Source: Janibacter endophyticus
Lineage (GTDB): Bacteria; Actinomycetota; Actinomycetes; Actinomycetales; Dermatophilaceae
Assembly: GCF_016888335.1 (NCBI RefSeq)
Contig: NZ_JAFEJG010000004.1
Span: 2,170,001 to 2,234,000, forward strand
DNA length: 64,000 nt
Reading direction: 5' to 3'
How positions within the stretch are numbered: position 1 is the first letter of the stretch; each line of letters opens with the position of its first letter. A program made the translations under genes and the position numbers. Of this stretch, positions 22,671 through 37,429 are shown piece after piece. A model generated the notes under the pieces. The model was not told where the DNA came from. It worked only from the letters and a program-made list of their open reading frames with translations, and did no database searches.

Positions 22671-22875
22671 CGATGTCGCGCAGTCGCTCCTGCAGCGTCT
22701 GCAGGACGCCCTCGGAGACAGCCAGCACGGCGTCGAGGTCGGCGGGGTCGACCTGGTCGAGCTCGCGCAGGGCCGCCTCGACGACGAGGTCGCCGGTCTG
22801 CGGGGACGCCAGGTCGGCGGGCGACGGCGCGAGCACCGCGGGCCCGGGCGAAGGGGTGGGGGCCGGATCCGTCAT
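22663..22875 (-). CDS. Small conserved-position protein (70 aa), function unknown
   Basis: A 70-residue protein. The first third is Pro/Ala-rich (PAPTPSPGPAVLAPSP). The rest is an acidic amphipathic helix pair (VEAALRELDQVDPADLDAVLAVSEGVLQTL). Start ATG 22875 overlaps the preceding stop (ATGA), and its stop overlaps tlyA, so it is embedded in a translationally coupled series. This supports it being a real gene. Short proteins of this type occupy the same place in other actinobacteria, to my recollection. No catalytic motif is visible. Confidence 0.75.
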   Translation of the reverse strand: MTDPAPTPSPGPAVLAPSPADLASPQTGDLVVEAALRELDQVDPADLDAVLAVSEGVLQTLQERLRDIGD

Positions 22876-23339
22876 GACGTTGCCTTCTTCGCCGTCTTCT
22901 TCGCGGAGGCTCGCTGGGCCGGCGCCTTCTTGGCGGTTGTCGTCTTGGCGGTTGACGTCTTGGCCGCGGTCTTCGTCGCGGCGGCGCGCTTCGCTGGCGT
23001 CTTCTTGACTGCTGCCTTCTTGACTGCTGCCTTCTGTGCGGTGGTCTTCGTCGCGGTCGCCCGCGTCGCCGACGCCTTCCTGGCGGCAGCCCGTCGCGCG
23101 GGAGTGGCCGACGACCCAGCGTCAGCTCCGCGAGACCGGAGCGCGCTGGCCGCCGCGCTCAGGTCCCCGGGCTCCTCGTCCGGCCATGACTCACGGGCGC
23201 TCGACCGGGCGTCGACCGCGTTGCTCTGGGCGCTCGACACGAGCAGTCCGTCGACGAGACGGACGACGTCGAGGGTGCGGCTGAGCACCCCGTCGGCGAC
23301 GGAGAGCGAGAGATGAACGAGCTGTCGGGCGGGATCCAC
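22872..23339 (-). CDS. Lys/Ala-rich protein with histone H1-like C-terminal tail
   Basis: 155 residues. Residues 1-75 form a modest folded-looking part (RQLVHLSLSVADGVLSRTLD). Residues about 78-155 are made almost only of Ala, Lys, Thr and Arg in short repeats (AVKKAAVKKTPAKRAAATKT), like the tails of eukaryotic H1, mycobacterial HupB or bacterial Hc1-type proteins. Such tails bind DNA or RNA non-specifically. Start GTG 23339; stop overlaps the 70-residue gene. It follows the HAD gene by 9 bases. Being upstream of tlyA and downstream of an rRNA operon, an RNA-related role is possible but unproven. Confidence 0.8.
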   Translation of the reverse strand: MDPARQLVHLSLSVADGVLSRTLDVVRLVDGLLVSSAQSNAVDARSSARESWPDEEPGDLSAAASALRSRGADAGSSATPARRAAARKASATRATATKTTAQKAAVKKAAVKKTPAKRAAATKTAAKTSTAKTTTAKKAPAQRASAKKTAKKATS

Positions 23340-23348
23340 GCGCTCACG

Positions 23349-24353
23349 CTACCGGAGGCGCTCGGCCAGCCGGGCGATCTCGCCCCGGCACCACGCAGGG
23401 TCGACGCCCCCTTCGTCCGCAGCCGCCCACAGCGCGTCGAGGGCGGCCCGCAGGACGTCCTGGCCATCGCCCCGGATCTCGACGCCCTCGTCCCCGACCC
23501 TGGCGGCCGCAGCTCCTCGCACCGACCAGCCCCCGTCGTCCCGGTGGTCTGGGTACGGCTCGAGGAGGCCACGGAGGTCAGCGATGACGTGGTCCGGGCG
23601 CCGCGCACGCGGTGCCGCGGCTGCGTCGACCCAGTCGTGGACCCCGGTGAGGACGAGCGCTCCCCCGGTCCCAGCCGCGACCGCTCCGGCGATGTCGGTC
23701 TCGAGGCGGTCCCCCACCGCGAGCACCTCCGCCGGGGCGAGGCCCAGGTGCTCGGCCGCGATGACGTACATCGGCGGGTGCGGCTTGCCCATGACCTCGG
23801 GGTCGACGTCGACGGCGTTGCGCACGGCGCCCACGAGCGAACCGTTGCCGGGTGCCTGGCCACGGTCGGTCGGCAGCGTCGCGTCGACGTTCGTGGCCAC
23901 CCAGCGAGCGCCGCCCTGGACGGCGTAGGCCGCCTCACCGAGGTCGGCTGCCGTGACCTCCGGGCCGTACCCCTGGACGACGGCGCGGACCGGGCGCCCC
24001 TCCCGGAACTCGCCTGGTGCGACGGGCGCCAGCCCCACCGCTGCCAGGGCGACACGCACGCCCTCACCACCGACCGCCAGGACCGCGGTCCCCGCGGGGA
24101 GGGTCCGAGCCAGCACGGTCGCCGCCGCGGTCGAGCTCGTCGCGACGTCCTCGCCGGAGACGCTCAGGCCCAGCGATCTCAGGTGCTCCACGACGTCGGC
24201 GGGTGTCCGTGACGCGTTGTTCGTCGCGTAGACGACCGGTTGCTCGAGCGCCTCAAGCACCTCGACGGCGTGCGAGACAGCCAGGGCGCCCCGGTAGACC
24301 ACCCCGTCGAGGTCGCAGACGAGACCGCGATACCTGTCGATGAGGCGTTGCAC
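23349..24353 (-). CDS. HAD-superfamily hydrolase, subfamily IIA (NagD-like)
   Basis: Predicted sugar- or nucleotide-phosphate phosphatase. 334 residues. Seen: HAD motif I GLVCDLDGVVY with the nucleophile Asp, motif II region YATNNASRTP, the lysine motif GKPHPPMY, and motif IV AVGDRLETDIAGA. The C-terminal about 70 residues extend past the usual core and end in DPAWCRGEIARLAERLR. Start GTG 24353 lies 5 bases after the TPR gene stop; upstream in-frame sequence is antisense-like and Arg-rich, so it is excluded. The phosphatase substrate cannot be read from the sequence. Confidence 0.9.
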   Translation of the reverse strand: MQRLIDRYRGLVCDLDGVVYRGALAVSHAVEVLEALEQPVVYATNNASRTPADVVEHLRSLGLSVSGEDVATSSTAAATVLARTLPAGTAVLAVGGEGVRVALAAVGLAPVAPGEFREGRPVRAVVQGYGPEVTAADLGEAAYAVQGGARWVATNVDATLPTDRGQAPGNGSLVGAVRNAVDVDPEVMGKPHPPMYVIAAEHLGLAPAEVLAVGDRLETDIAGAVAAGTGGALVLTGVHDWVDAAAAPRARRPDHVIADLRGLLEPYPDHRDDGGWSVRGAAAARVGDEGVEIRGDGQDVLRAALDALWAAADEGGVDPAWCRGEIARLAERLR

Positions 24354-24358
24354 CGGGA

Positions 24359-25384
24359 TCAGTCCCGGGTGCCGTCGGCGTCGATGCTGTGGTCCTCGAC
24401 GACAGCATCGTCGTGCCGACCCTGCTCGCCCAACCCGTTGTCGACGACCGCGACACCGTCGAGCTCGTCCACCCGCTCGCCGGCGTCGGTGAGCCCCTCG
24501 TGATCGGCGACCGCAGCCCGGGCGAACCACTCGCGTGCGTCCTCCCCGCGGCCGACCTCGAGCAGCGCGTCGGCGTAGGCGTAGAACAGCTGGGCCGACC
24601 AGGGCTTCTGAGGTCCCTCGACCGAGCTCTGCAGCGCGAGGACAGCAGCCTGCGGCTGGCCCATGTCGCGCCGGATGCCGGACCCGACGATGAGCATCTC
24701 GACCTGGTCCTCCGGGCCGAGCGCGCGTGCCTCGGGCGACCGGAGGAGCTCCAGGGCGCGCTCGGGCCGGCCCAGGCCCCGCTCGCAGTCGATCATCAGG
24801 GGCAGCAGGTGCGACGACCCGCTGAGCCGGCGCACGGTGCGGAACTCGGTGAGCGCCCGGGCGTAGTCACCCATGCGGTAGGCCACGAAGCCCAGGGCCT
24901 CACGCGCAGCCGGCACGCGGCCCGCCCGACGGACCACGGTCTCCGCGTGCGCCAGGGCAGCCGGGTAGTCCTCCTCCTCGAGCCGACGGGCGATCATCAC
25001 GAGGTGCTGGGCGACGCCGTCGGCGTTCTCCTTGCTCAGGGTCCGCAACTGGGTCCGCACCGAGCGGTCGATCTCCTTGCCGGTGACGTCCTCGTCGATG
25101 GCCGGCTCGGGCCGCCGTCCCTCCTTGGGCACGAGGCGCGCCCCGCTGGTCCGCCCATCACGGTCCGCTCCCCCACGGGCCGGGCGCGCGGACGCGCCCT
25201 GGTCCCGGCGGTCCTCCCGGCCGCGATCGTCCTGCCGCCGCCGGTCGTCCCCGCGGCCCTCACGTCGGCGATCGTCACCGCCTCGCTCGTCACGCCGGAA
25301 GCCACCCGACCCGGGTCGCTCTCCGCTGCGCGGCGGGCGACCTCGGCCATCAGCAGAACTGTGGCTACGAGGCTGATCTTCCAC
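24359..25384 (-). CDS. TPR-like repeat protein with Arg/Asp/Gly-rich N-terminus
   Basis: 341 residues. Residues about 10-75 are low-complexity and charged (GGDDRRREGRGDDRRRQDDR), probably disordered. Residues about 100-300 are helical repeats of TPR character (LEEEDYPAALAHAETVVRRAG, ALGFVAYRMGDYARALTEFR, FYAYADALLEVGRGEDAREW). Start GTG 25384 is preceded by a strong GGAGA-type ribosome site. A weak TACCCT -10 candidate lies at 25418-25423, just past the rRNA terminator. No enzyme motif. The TPR part suggests protein binding; the charged head could bind nucleic acid. Both are inference. Confidence 0.85.
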   Translation of the reverse strand: MEDQPRSHSSADGRGRPPRSGERPGSGGFRRDERGGDDRRREGRGDDRRRQDDRGREDRRDQGASARPARGGADRDGRTSGARLVPKEGRRPEPAIDEDVTGKEIDRSVRTQLRTLSKENADGVAQHLVMIARRLEEEDYPAALAHAETVVRRAGRVPAAREALGFVAYRMGDYARALTEFRTVRRLSGSSHLLPLMIDCERGLGRPERALELLRSPEARALGPEDQVEMLIVGSGIRRDMGQPQAAVLALQSSVEGPQKPWSAQLFYAYADALLEVGRGEDAREWFARAAVADHEGLTDAGERVDELDGVAVVDNGLGEQGRHDDAVVEDHSIDADGTRD

Positions 25385-25441
25385 GACGACTCTCTCCTTC
25401 TCCTGGGGCCGCGCACCAGGGTAAACCTTGTCCCAGAATGC

Positions 25442-25480
25442 AAGAAACGCCCTGCTCGGCGAACCGAGAGGGCGTCTCTT
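25442..25480 (-). terminator. Intrinsic terminator of the rRNA operon
   Basis: Almost perfect stem: AAGAAACGCCCT pairs with AGGGCGTCTCTT (11 of 12), with an inner CTCGG/CCGAG stem and a TTCG tetraloop on the minus strand. In the direction of rRNA transcription it ends in GGGCGTTTCTTG. It sits 7 bases beyond the 5S 3' end. Confidence 0.85.
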
Positions 25481-25487
25481 GAAAGTA

Positions 25488-25607
25488 TGTCCGGCTGCGT
25501 CCTACTCTCCCACACCGTCACCAGTGCAGTACCATCGGCGCTGAAGGGCTTAGCTTCCGGGTTCGGAATGGAGCCGGGCGTTTCCCCTTCGCTATGACAG
25601 CCGAAAC
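25488..25607 (-). rRNA. rrf: 5S ribosomal RNA
   Basis: About 120 bases, last gene of the rRNA operon. Read on the minus strand it starts near GTTTCGGCTGTCATAGCG, contains the conserved CCATTCCGAACCCGGAAG and GGTACTGCACTG, and ends in GCCGGACA, whose terminal bases pair with the 5' end. Ends are accurate to a few bases. Confidence 0.92.
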
Positions 25608-25643
25608 TCTATGGAGATATCAGTCTTCCCGACCGTATCTCGG

Positions 25644-25668
25644 GAACTGCACAGTGGACGCGAACATC
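25644..25668 (-). promoter_or_regulatory. 3' arm of the 23S rRNA processing stem
   Basis: Twenty-five bases between 23S and 5S are complementary, with two mismatches (both allowing G-U wobble), to 28794-28818 on the other side of the 23S gene. In the precursor the two arms would pair and loop out the 23S, the usual RNase III substrate. Confidence 0.75.
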
Positions 25669-25687
25669 AGAACTTCAAAGAAGTGTG

Positions 25688-30645
<4,958 letters not shown>

Positions 30646-30907
30646 GTTTAGCTCTCGAGCAAGCTCGAGAAAACTAGACCCTTTGAAGGGTTGTTTCACT
30701 GACTGAGCAAGAACAGCTAGCAATTCTGCTAGATGATCGTTGTCAACCAAAGGATTTTCGTTGATGAGCATCGCTCCGGACGGCTGGTGCCGGCCTTCGT
30801 GATGCCCTCGACGAGGTTATTGGCATCGATTTTTGACACGCTGTTGAGTTCTCAAGGTTCGGACGCGCACCATCCCGTCGTGCTTCCGCACTCCGTTTTG
30901 GGGCAAC
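30646..30907 (-). other. 16S rRNA leader
   Basis: About 260 bases between the proposed transcription start and the 16S 5' end. It contains TTGAGAACTCAACAGCGTGT at 30836-30855 (an element recurring in the 16S-23S spacer), a CTCGAGCTTGCTCGAG hairpin just before the 16S (30653-30668), and a CCCTTCAAAGGG hairpin. No gene is visible. Confidence 0.6.
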
Positions 30908-30913
30908 TTCTTC

Positions 30914-30943
30914 AGGTTACCGCTTCCATGCTTGGGCGGTCAA
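30914..30943 (-). promoter_or_regulatory. rRNA operon promoter
   Basis: On the minus strand: -35 TTGACC (30938-30943), 18-base spacer, -10 TAACCT (30914-30919). The start would be near 30907. This is the best sigma-A-type promoter seen in the window and is in the right place and direction. A GC-rich discriminator typical of stringent control cannot be claimed from the sequence. Confidence 0.75.
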
Positions 30944-31000
30944 ATCCGTGATCCGCTCTCGGAGCGGCCGGCTTGATCGCGCTTGGATCTCTGCGGTGCT

Positions 31001-31120
31001 TGCCAACCGTAGCAGGCCTTCCGGCCGGCTTCCAACTCGCTGCTCGCTCTCGCGCTCAGCTCCTCGGGGCTGGTGTTGCTGGGCAACCGTAGCAGGCCTT
31101 GCGGCTTGCTCCAAACTCGC
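31001..31120 (-). repeat. Two 40-bp direct repeats upstream of the rRNA promoter
   Basis: 31001-31040 and 31081-31120 share the 18-base core GCAACCGTAGCAGGCCTT (first copy GCCAACCG...) and end in CCAACTCGC or CAAACTCGC; roughly 33 of 40 positions match and the period is 80 bases. They lie 60-210 bases upstream of the rRNA -35 box. The surrounding 30944-31276 stretch has no gene. They could be activator sites, an upstream promoter copy, or a simple duplication. Confidence 0.7.
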
Positions 31121-31276
31121 GTTCCCGGTGCAGCACTAGGCTGTTGGGGTCGTGCTCGGTGGTTGATCAGCTCGCGGGACCGGCCTGCTTGGTGCAACCC
31201 TGCAAGGGCTGCCGCTTGGTGTCCGTTCCTCCCTCTCGGGCTGACATCGAGAACAGTAGAGCACCTCCGGCGCAGA

Positions 31277-31326
31277 AACCAAATCGGCCCCTAGATGCCC
31301 GAGCTCTCGGGGTTCTGGGGGCCGAT
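31277..31326 (-). terminator. tyrS terminator
   Basis: On the minus strand, ATCGGCCCCC at 31326-31317 pairs with GGGGCCGAT at 31291-31283 (9 pairs), enclosing a CCCGAG/CTCGGG inner stem, and is followed by TTTGGTTT. It begins about 27 bases after the tyrS stop. Confidence 0.75.
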
Positions 31327-31352
31327 CGGCAGGTGGCACAAGGGCGTTGGGC

Positions 31353-32630
31353 TCAGCTCGTGGTGGGGCGTACCGCGGCGAGGTTCTTCCTGCCCCGGCG
31401 CAGCACGGCCACCTGGCCGTGCAGGAAGTCCGAGTCCTCGAGCACTCGCTCGGGGTCGGTGACCTTCTGCCCGTTGACCGATGCGGCGCCGTCCGAGATC
31501 GCCCGGCGAGCGGCGTTGCGCGAGCCGACGAGACCGGAGGCGACGAGGGCGTCGACGACGCTGGCGCCGACGGGCACCTCTCCCCCGGGCAGCTCCGCGG
31601 TGGCGTCGGCGAGCGTCTGGGCCTCGAGCGTGCCGAGGTCGCCCTTGCCGAAGAGCGCGGCAGATGCCGCCACCACCTGGTCGGTCGCCGCCCGCCCGTG
31701 GACGAGCGTCGTGACGTCCTCGGCGAGCGCGCGTTGGGCGCTCCGCCGGAAGGGCTCCTCGGCGACCTGCCGCTCGAGCTCGGCGATCTCCTCGCGCCCC
31801 CTGTCGGTGAAGATCTTGAGCAGGGCGACGACCGAGGCGTCCTCGACGTTGAGCCAGTACTGGTAGAAGGCGTACGGGCTCGTCATCGTCGGGTCGAGCC
31901 AGACGGCGTTGCCCTCGGACTTGCCGAACTTGCGCCCCTGCGAGTCCGTGATGAGCGGGGTAGTCAGGGCGTGGGCGCTGCCCCCGTCGACCCGGTGGAT
32001 GAGGTCGGTGCCGGCCGTGATGTTGCCCCACTGGTCCTGGGCGCCGGTCTGCAGCGTGCAGCCGTGCTCGCGGTAGAGGTGGAGGTAGTCGAGCGCCTGG
32101 AGGATCTGGTAGCTGAACTCGGTGAAGCTGATCCCCTGCTCGGACTCGAGCCGGGCGGCGACCGCGTCCTTCTTGATCATCTGGTTGACCCGGAAGTGCT
32201 TGCCGTAGTCGCGCAGGAAGTCCAGCGCCGAGATCGGCGCGGTCCAGTCGAGGTTGTTGACGAAGATCGGTGCCCGCACCGTCCCGTCCGCCTCGTCGGT
32301 CGCGAGGATGCGGCGCACCTGGACGGCGATCTTCTCGACGTCGGCGGCCGTCTCCTCCTTGGTCTTGAGCACCCGCTCGCTCGTCGGCCGGGGGTCTCCG
32401 ATGAGGCCGGTCGAGCCGCCGACGAGGCCGATGACCTGGTGACCGGCGCGCTGCAGGTGCCGCAGCAGGATGAGCTGGACGAGGTTGCCGAAGTGCAGCG
32501 AGGGCGCCGTCGGGTCGAAGCCGCAGTACAGCGTGATCGGCCCGTCGGCGAGGGCCTGGCGCAGGGCCTGCTCGTCGGTGGTCTGGGCCACGAGGCCGCG
32601 CCACTGGAGCTCGTCGAGGATGTCGGTCAC
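31353..32630 (-). CDS. tyrS: Tyrosyl-tRNA synthetase
   Basis: Class I synthetase charging tRNA-Tyr. 425 residues. Seen: YCGFDPTAPSLHFGN (the HIGH-like motif as HFGN), tyrosine pocket QILQALDYLHLY, QDQWGNITAGTDLI, the KMSKS-like KFGKS, and a C-terminal S4 RNA-binding domain (SRNAARRAISDGAASVNG). Start GTG 32630 is chosen for the AAGGGAAG ribosome site about 9 bases upstream. The frame is open further upstream, but that text overlaps the mpg end and is not family-like. A terminator follows. Confidence 0.96.
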   Translation of the reverse strand: MTDILDELQWRGLVAQTTDEQALRQALADGPITLYCGFDPTAPSLHFGNLVQLILLRHLQRAGHQVIGLVGGSTGLIGDPRPTSERVLKTKEETAADVEKIAVQVRRILATDEADGTVRAPIFVNNLDWTAPISALDFLRDYGKHFRVNQMIKKDAVAARLESEQGISFTEFSYQILQALDYLHLYREHGCTLQTGAQDQWGNITAGTDLIHRVDGGSAHALTTPLITDSQGRKFGKSEGNAVWLDPTMTSPYAFYQYWLNVEDASVVALLKIFTDRGREEIAELERQVAEEPFRRSAQRALAEDVTTLVHGRAATDQVVAASAALFGKGDLGTLEAQTLADATAELPGGEVPVGASVVDALVASGLVGSRNAARRAISDGAASVNGQKVTDPERVLEDSDFLHGQVAVLRRGRKNLAAVRPTTS

Positions 32631-32691
32631 GATGTCGGGCTTCCCTTCGCTGTCGTGCCGCCGGTGGGCGACGATGCCAAGCGTGCCACGG

Positions 32692-33318
32692 TCACCGGGG
32701 CCGGACGCGACCCGGTCGGTAGACCGAGACGCTCGGCTCCCCCTCGACCCAGAACCGCCACGGGTAGGCGTCGCCGTCGCCACCGGGTCCGCTCACCCCG
32801 ACCCGAGGTCCCGAGCGGATGGACGAAGGGGGTGGCGTCACCCCTTCGTAGACGCGGGCACGACCACCCGGCGTCACGGCGTCGGCCCCGTCGTCGCGGC
32901 CGGCCAGCGCCAGGCTCTTGGCCAGCCGCGCAGGTCCCCGGGTCCAGTCACGCTCGGCGATCCCGGCCCTGCGGGCCGCGACGGTGCCGTGCCCGGCGAC
33001 CACCTCGCCCGCACGGAGCAGGACGGCTCCGGAGCGGCCGGGGGGCCAGCAGACGAGGTTGCAGCACCAGTGCATCCCGTAGGTGAAGTAGCAGTACAGG
33101 TGCCCCGGCTCACCCCACATGGACTCCACCCGTGGGGTGCGTCCGCGGAAGGAGTGCGAGCCGGGATCCTCCCCCTCGCCGCGGTAGGCCTCGACCTCGG
33201 TGAGCCGGACGACGACGTCGTCGACGCGCAGCAGCGCGCCGAGGAGGTCGGGGGCCACCTCGACCGGGTCACGGTCGAAGTGCTCCCGCTCGAGGGGGAC
33301 GAGCGCGTCGAGGTCCAC
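32692..33318 (-). CDS. mpg: DNA-3-methyladenine glycosylase (AAG/MPG family)
   Basis: Removes alkylated purines from DNA in base-excision repair. 208 residues. Seen: LTEVEAYRGEGEDPGSHSFRG with the catalytic Glu region, GRTPRVESMWGEPGHLYCYF, TYGMHWCCNLV, and VLLRAGEVV with the conserved RA-EP-like element. GTG 33318 follows the argH stop immediately (TGACGTG), so it belongs to the arginine operon transcript. M. tuberculosis has mpg (Rv1688) and tyrS (Rv1689) in the same order. An inverted pair of CGAAGGGG octamers lies inside the gene at 32823-32849. Confidence 0.95.
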   Translation of the reverse strand: MDLDALVPLEREHFDRDPVEVAPDLLGALLRVDDVVVRLTEVEAYRGEGEDPGSHSFRGRTPRVESMWGEPGHLYCYFTYGMHWCCNLVCWPPGRSGAVLLRAGEVVAGHGTVAARRAGIAERDWTRGPARLAKSLALAGRDDGADAVTPGGRARVYEGVTPPPSSIRSGPRVGVSGPGGDGDAYPWRFWVEGEPSVSVYRPGRVRPR

Positions 33319-33319
33319 G

Positions 33320-35270
<1,951 letters not shown>

Positions 35271-35274
<4 letters not shown>

Positions 35275-36206
35275 GCACTCTCCTCGAGGAGGAAGGCGAG
35301 GACCGCCTTCTGCGCGTGCAGCCTGTTCTCCGCCTCGTCCCACACGACCGACTGCGGTCCGTCGATGACCTCGGCGGCGATCTCGTAGCCGCGGTAGGCG
35401 GGCAGGCAGTGCAGCACGAGCGCGTCCGGGGCGGCCTGGGCGAGGAGCTCGGCCGTCAGCGCGTACGGGACGAAGGGGGACTCCTCGCCCTTGCGGTCGT
35501 CGGCCTCCCCCTCCTGCCCCATGGAGACCCAGGTGTCGGTCGCGACGACGTCCGCGCCGTCGACGACGGCCGGGGCGGAGTCCTGGACGAGGACGGAGCC
35601 GCCGGTCTGACCGGCGATGCGCCCGGCGCGCTCGAGGACGTCGGGTCGGGGCTGGTGGCTCGCGGGGGTGCCGATGCGCACGTGCATGCCGGCGCTCGCC
35701 CCGGCGAGGAGGTAGGAGTGGGCCATGTTGTTGGCTCCGTCGCCGACGTACGCGAGGGTCAGCCCGGCGAGGGCGCCCCGGTGCTCGCGGATCGTCAGCA
35801 GGTCGGCGAGCAGCTGGCACGGGTGGTAGTCGTCGGTGAGCGCGTTGACGACCGGCACCCCCGCGTGCGCGGCCATCTCCTCGAGACGGTCCTGCCCGTG
35901 GGTGCGCCAGACGACGGCGGAGACCTGGCGGCCGATGACCCGGGCGACGTCGGCCACCGACTCGCGGGTGCCGATCTGGGCGAGCTTGCCGTCGACGACC
36001 ATCGGGTAGCCGCCGAGCTCGGCGACGCCGGTCGTGAAGGAGAGCTGGGTGCGCAGGGTGGGCTTGTCGAAGATGATCGCGACCGCCTGCGGGCCCTCGA
36101 GCGGACGCTCGGAGTGACGGGCCGCCTTGAGCGCGGCCGCCCGGTCGAGGACCGCGGCCTGCTCGGCCGGGGTGAGGTCGTCGTCGGCGAGGAAGTGGCG
36201 GGTCAC
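35271..36206 (-). CDS. argF: Ornithine carbamoyltransferase
   Basis: Makes citrulline from ornithine and carbamoyl phosphate. 311 residues. Seen: [19 protein letters not shown], the carbamoyl-phosphate loop [75 protein letters not shown]. Odd: the nearly universal STRTR motif appears as TLRTQ, changing the first Ser-Thr and the last Arg. Everything else is intact and the position in the operon is standard, so it is probably a lineage variant rather than a dead enzyme. GTG 36206 overlaps the argD stop. Confidence 0.95.
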
Positions 36207-37429
36207 GGGGTCTCCTCGGGCGAGGTCGGGGTCGGCGTGGCTGCGTCGAGGATGGCGGGCAGCGCGTCGACGAAGGAGTCGAGCTCGGCAGCGGTGATCG
36301 TCAGGGGCGGCGCGAGCCGGATGGCGTCGGGTGCGACCGGGTTGACGATGAAGCCCTGCGCCCGGGCGGCGGTGACGACATCGGCCGAGGTGACCCCGCG
36401 CAGGGGGATGGCGCGCAGCAGGCCGAGACCGCGGACCTCGCCGAGAGCCGGGTGGTCGAGGGCTGCGACCGACCGGGCGAAGTGCTCGCCGAGCGCTGTC
36501 GCCGCACCGACGAGGCCGGCGGACCCGATGGTGTCGAGGACGGCGAGGGCGCTCGCGCACGCCAGCGGGTTGCCGCCGAAGGTCGAGCCGTGCTGGCCGG
36601 CGGTGAGCAGGGACGTGACCTCGGGACCGAAGGTGACGAGGGCTCCGATCGGCACGCCGCCACCCAGCCCCTTCGCCAGGGTCATCGCGTCCGGCACGAT
36701 GCCGCTCGGCTGGTGGGCGAACCACGACCCGGTCCGGGCGATGCCGGTCTGGATCTCGTCGACGACGAGCAGCGCACCGACCTCGCCCGTGCGCGCCCGG
36801 GCGGCCCGGAGGTACTCGGCGTCGAGCGGGAGGACGCCCGCCTCGCCCTGGACCGGCTCGAGGACGAGCATCGCCGTGCGCTCGTCGACGTGCTCGTGCA
36901 GCGCGTCGAGGTCGCCGGCCGGGATGTGCACGACGTCGGGGATGAGCGGCTCGAAGGGCTCCCGGTAGGCCGCCTTGTGGGTCAGCGCGAGCGCACCGGT
37001 GCTGCGCCCGTGGAAGGCGCCCTCGAGCGCGACGATCCGGCTGCGGCCGGTGCGGCGGGAGAGCTTGATCGCGGCCTCGACCGACTCGGTCCCGCTGTTG
37101 GTGAAGAAGACCGCCGAGCCCGACGGGGCCTGCGCGACCTCGAGGATCCGCTCGGCCGCGCGGACCTGGGCGGCGGTGGTGAAGAAGTTCGAGACGTGGA
37201 CGAGCTCGCCGGCCTGCTTGCTGATCGCCGCGACGAGCTCGGGGTGGCCGTGACCGAGCGCGTTGACCGCGATGCCCGAGACGAGATCGAGGTAACGCCG
37301 CCCCTCGACGTCCCAGACGTAGCTGCCCTCGCCGCGCTCGATGACGATGCTCGGCGTGCCGAAGACGCCGAGCAGGCTCCCGGAGTAGCGCTCGAGCCAC
37401 TCGGCCTGCGGGGTGCCGGTCGCCGTCAT
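36203..37429 (-). CDS. argD: Acetylornithine aminotransferase
   Basis: PLP-dependent transfer of an amino group from glutamate to N-acetylglutamate semialdehyde. 408 residues. Seen: [53 protein letters not shown], the cofactor Asp in [15 protein letters not shown], and the PLP lysine in [17 protein letters not shown] 37429 overlaps the argB stop (ATGA), and its own stop overlaps argF. Confidence 0.97.
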   Translation of the reverse strand: MTATGTPQAEWLERYSGSLLGVFGTPSIVIERGEGSYVWDVEGRRYLDLVSGIAVNALGHGHPELVAAISKQAGELVHVSNFFTTAAQVRAAERILEVAQAPSGSAVFFTNSGTESVEAAIKLSRRTGRSRIVALEGAFHGRSTGALALTHKAAYREPFEPLIPDVVHIPAGDLDALHEHVDERTAMLVLEPVQGEAGVLPLDAEYLRAARARTGEVGALLVVDEIQTGIARTGSWFAHQPSGIVPDAMTLAKGLGGGVPIGALVTFGPEVTSLLTAGQHGSTFGGNPLACASALAVLDTIGSAGLVGAATALGEHFARSVAALDHPALGEVRGLGLLRAIPLRGVTSADVVTAARAQGFIVNPVAPDAIRLAPPLTITAAELDSFVDALPAILDAATPTPTSPEETP

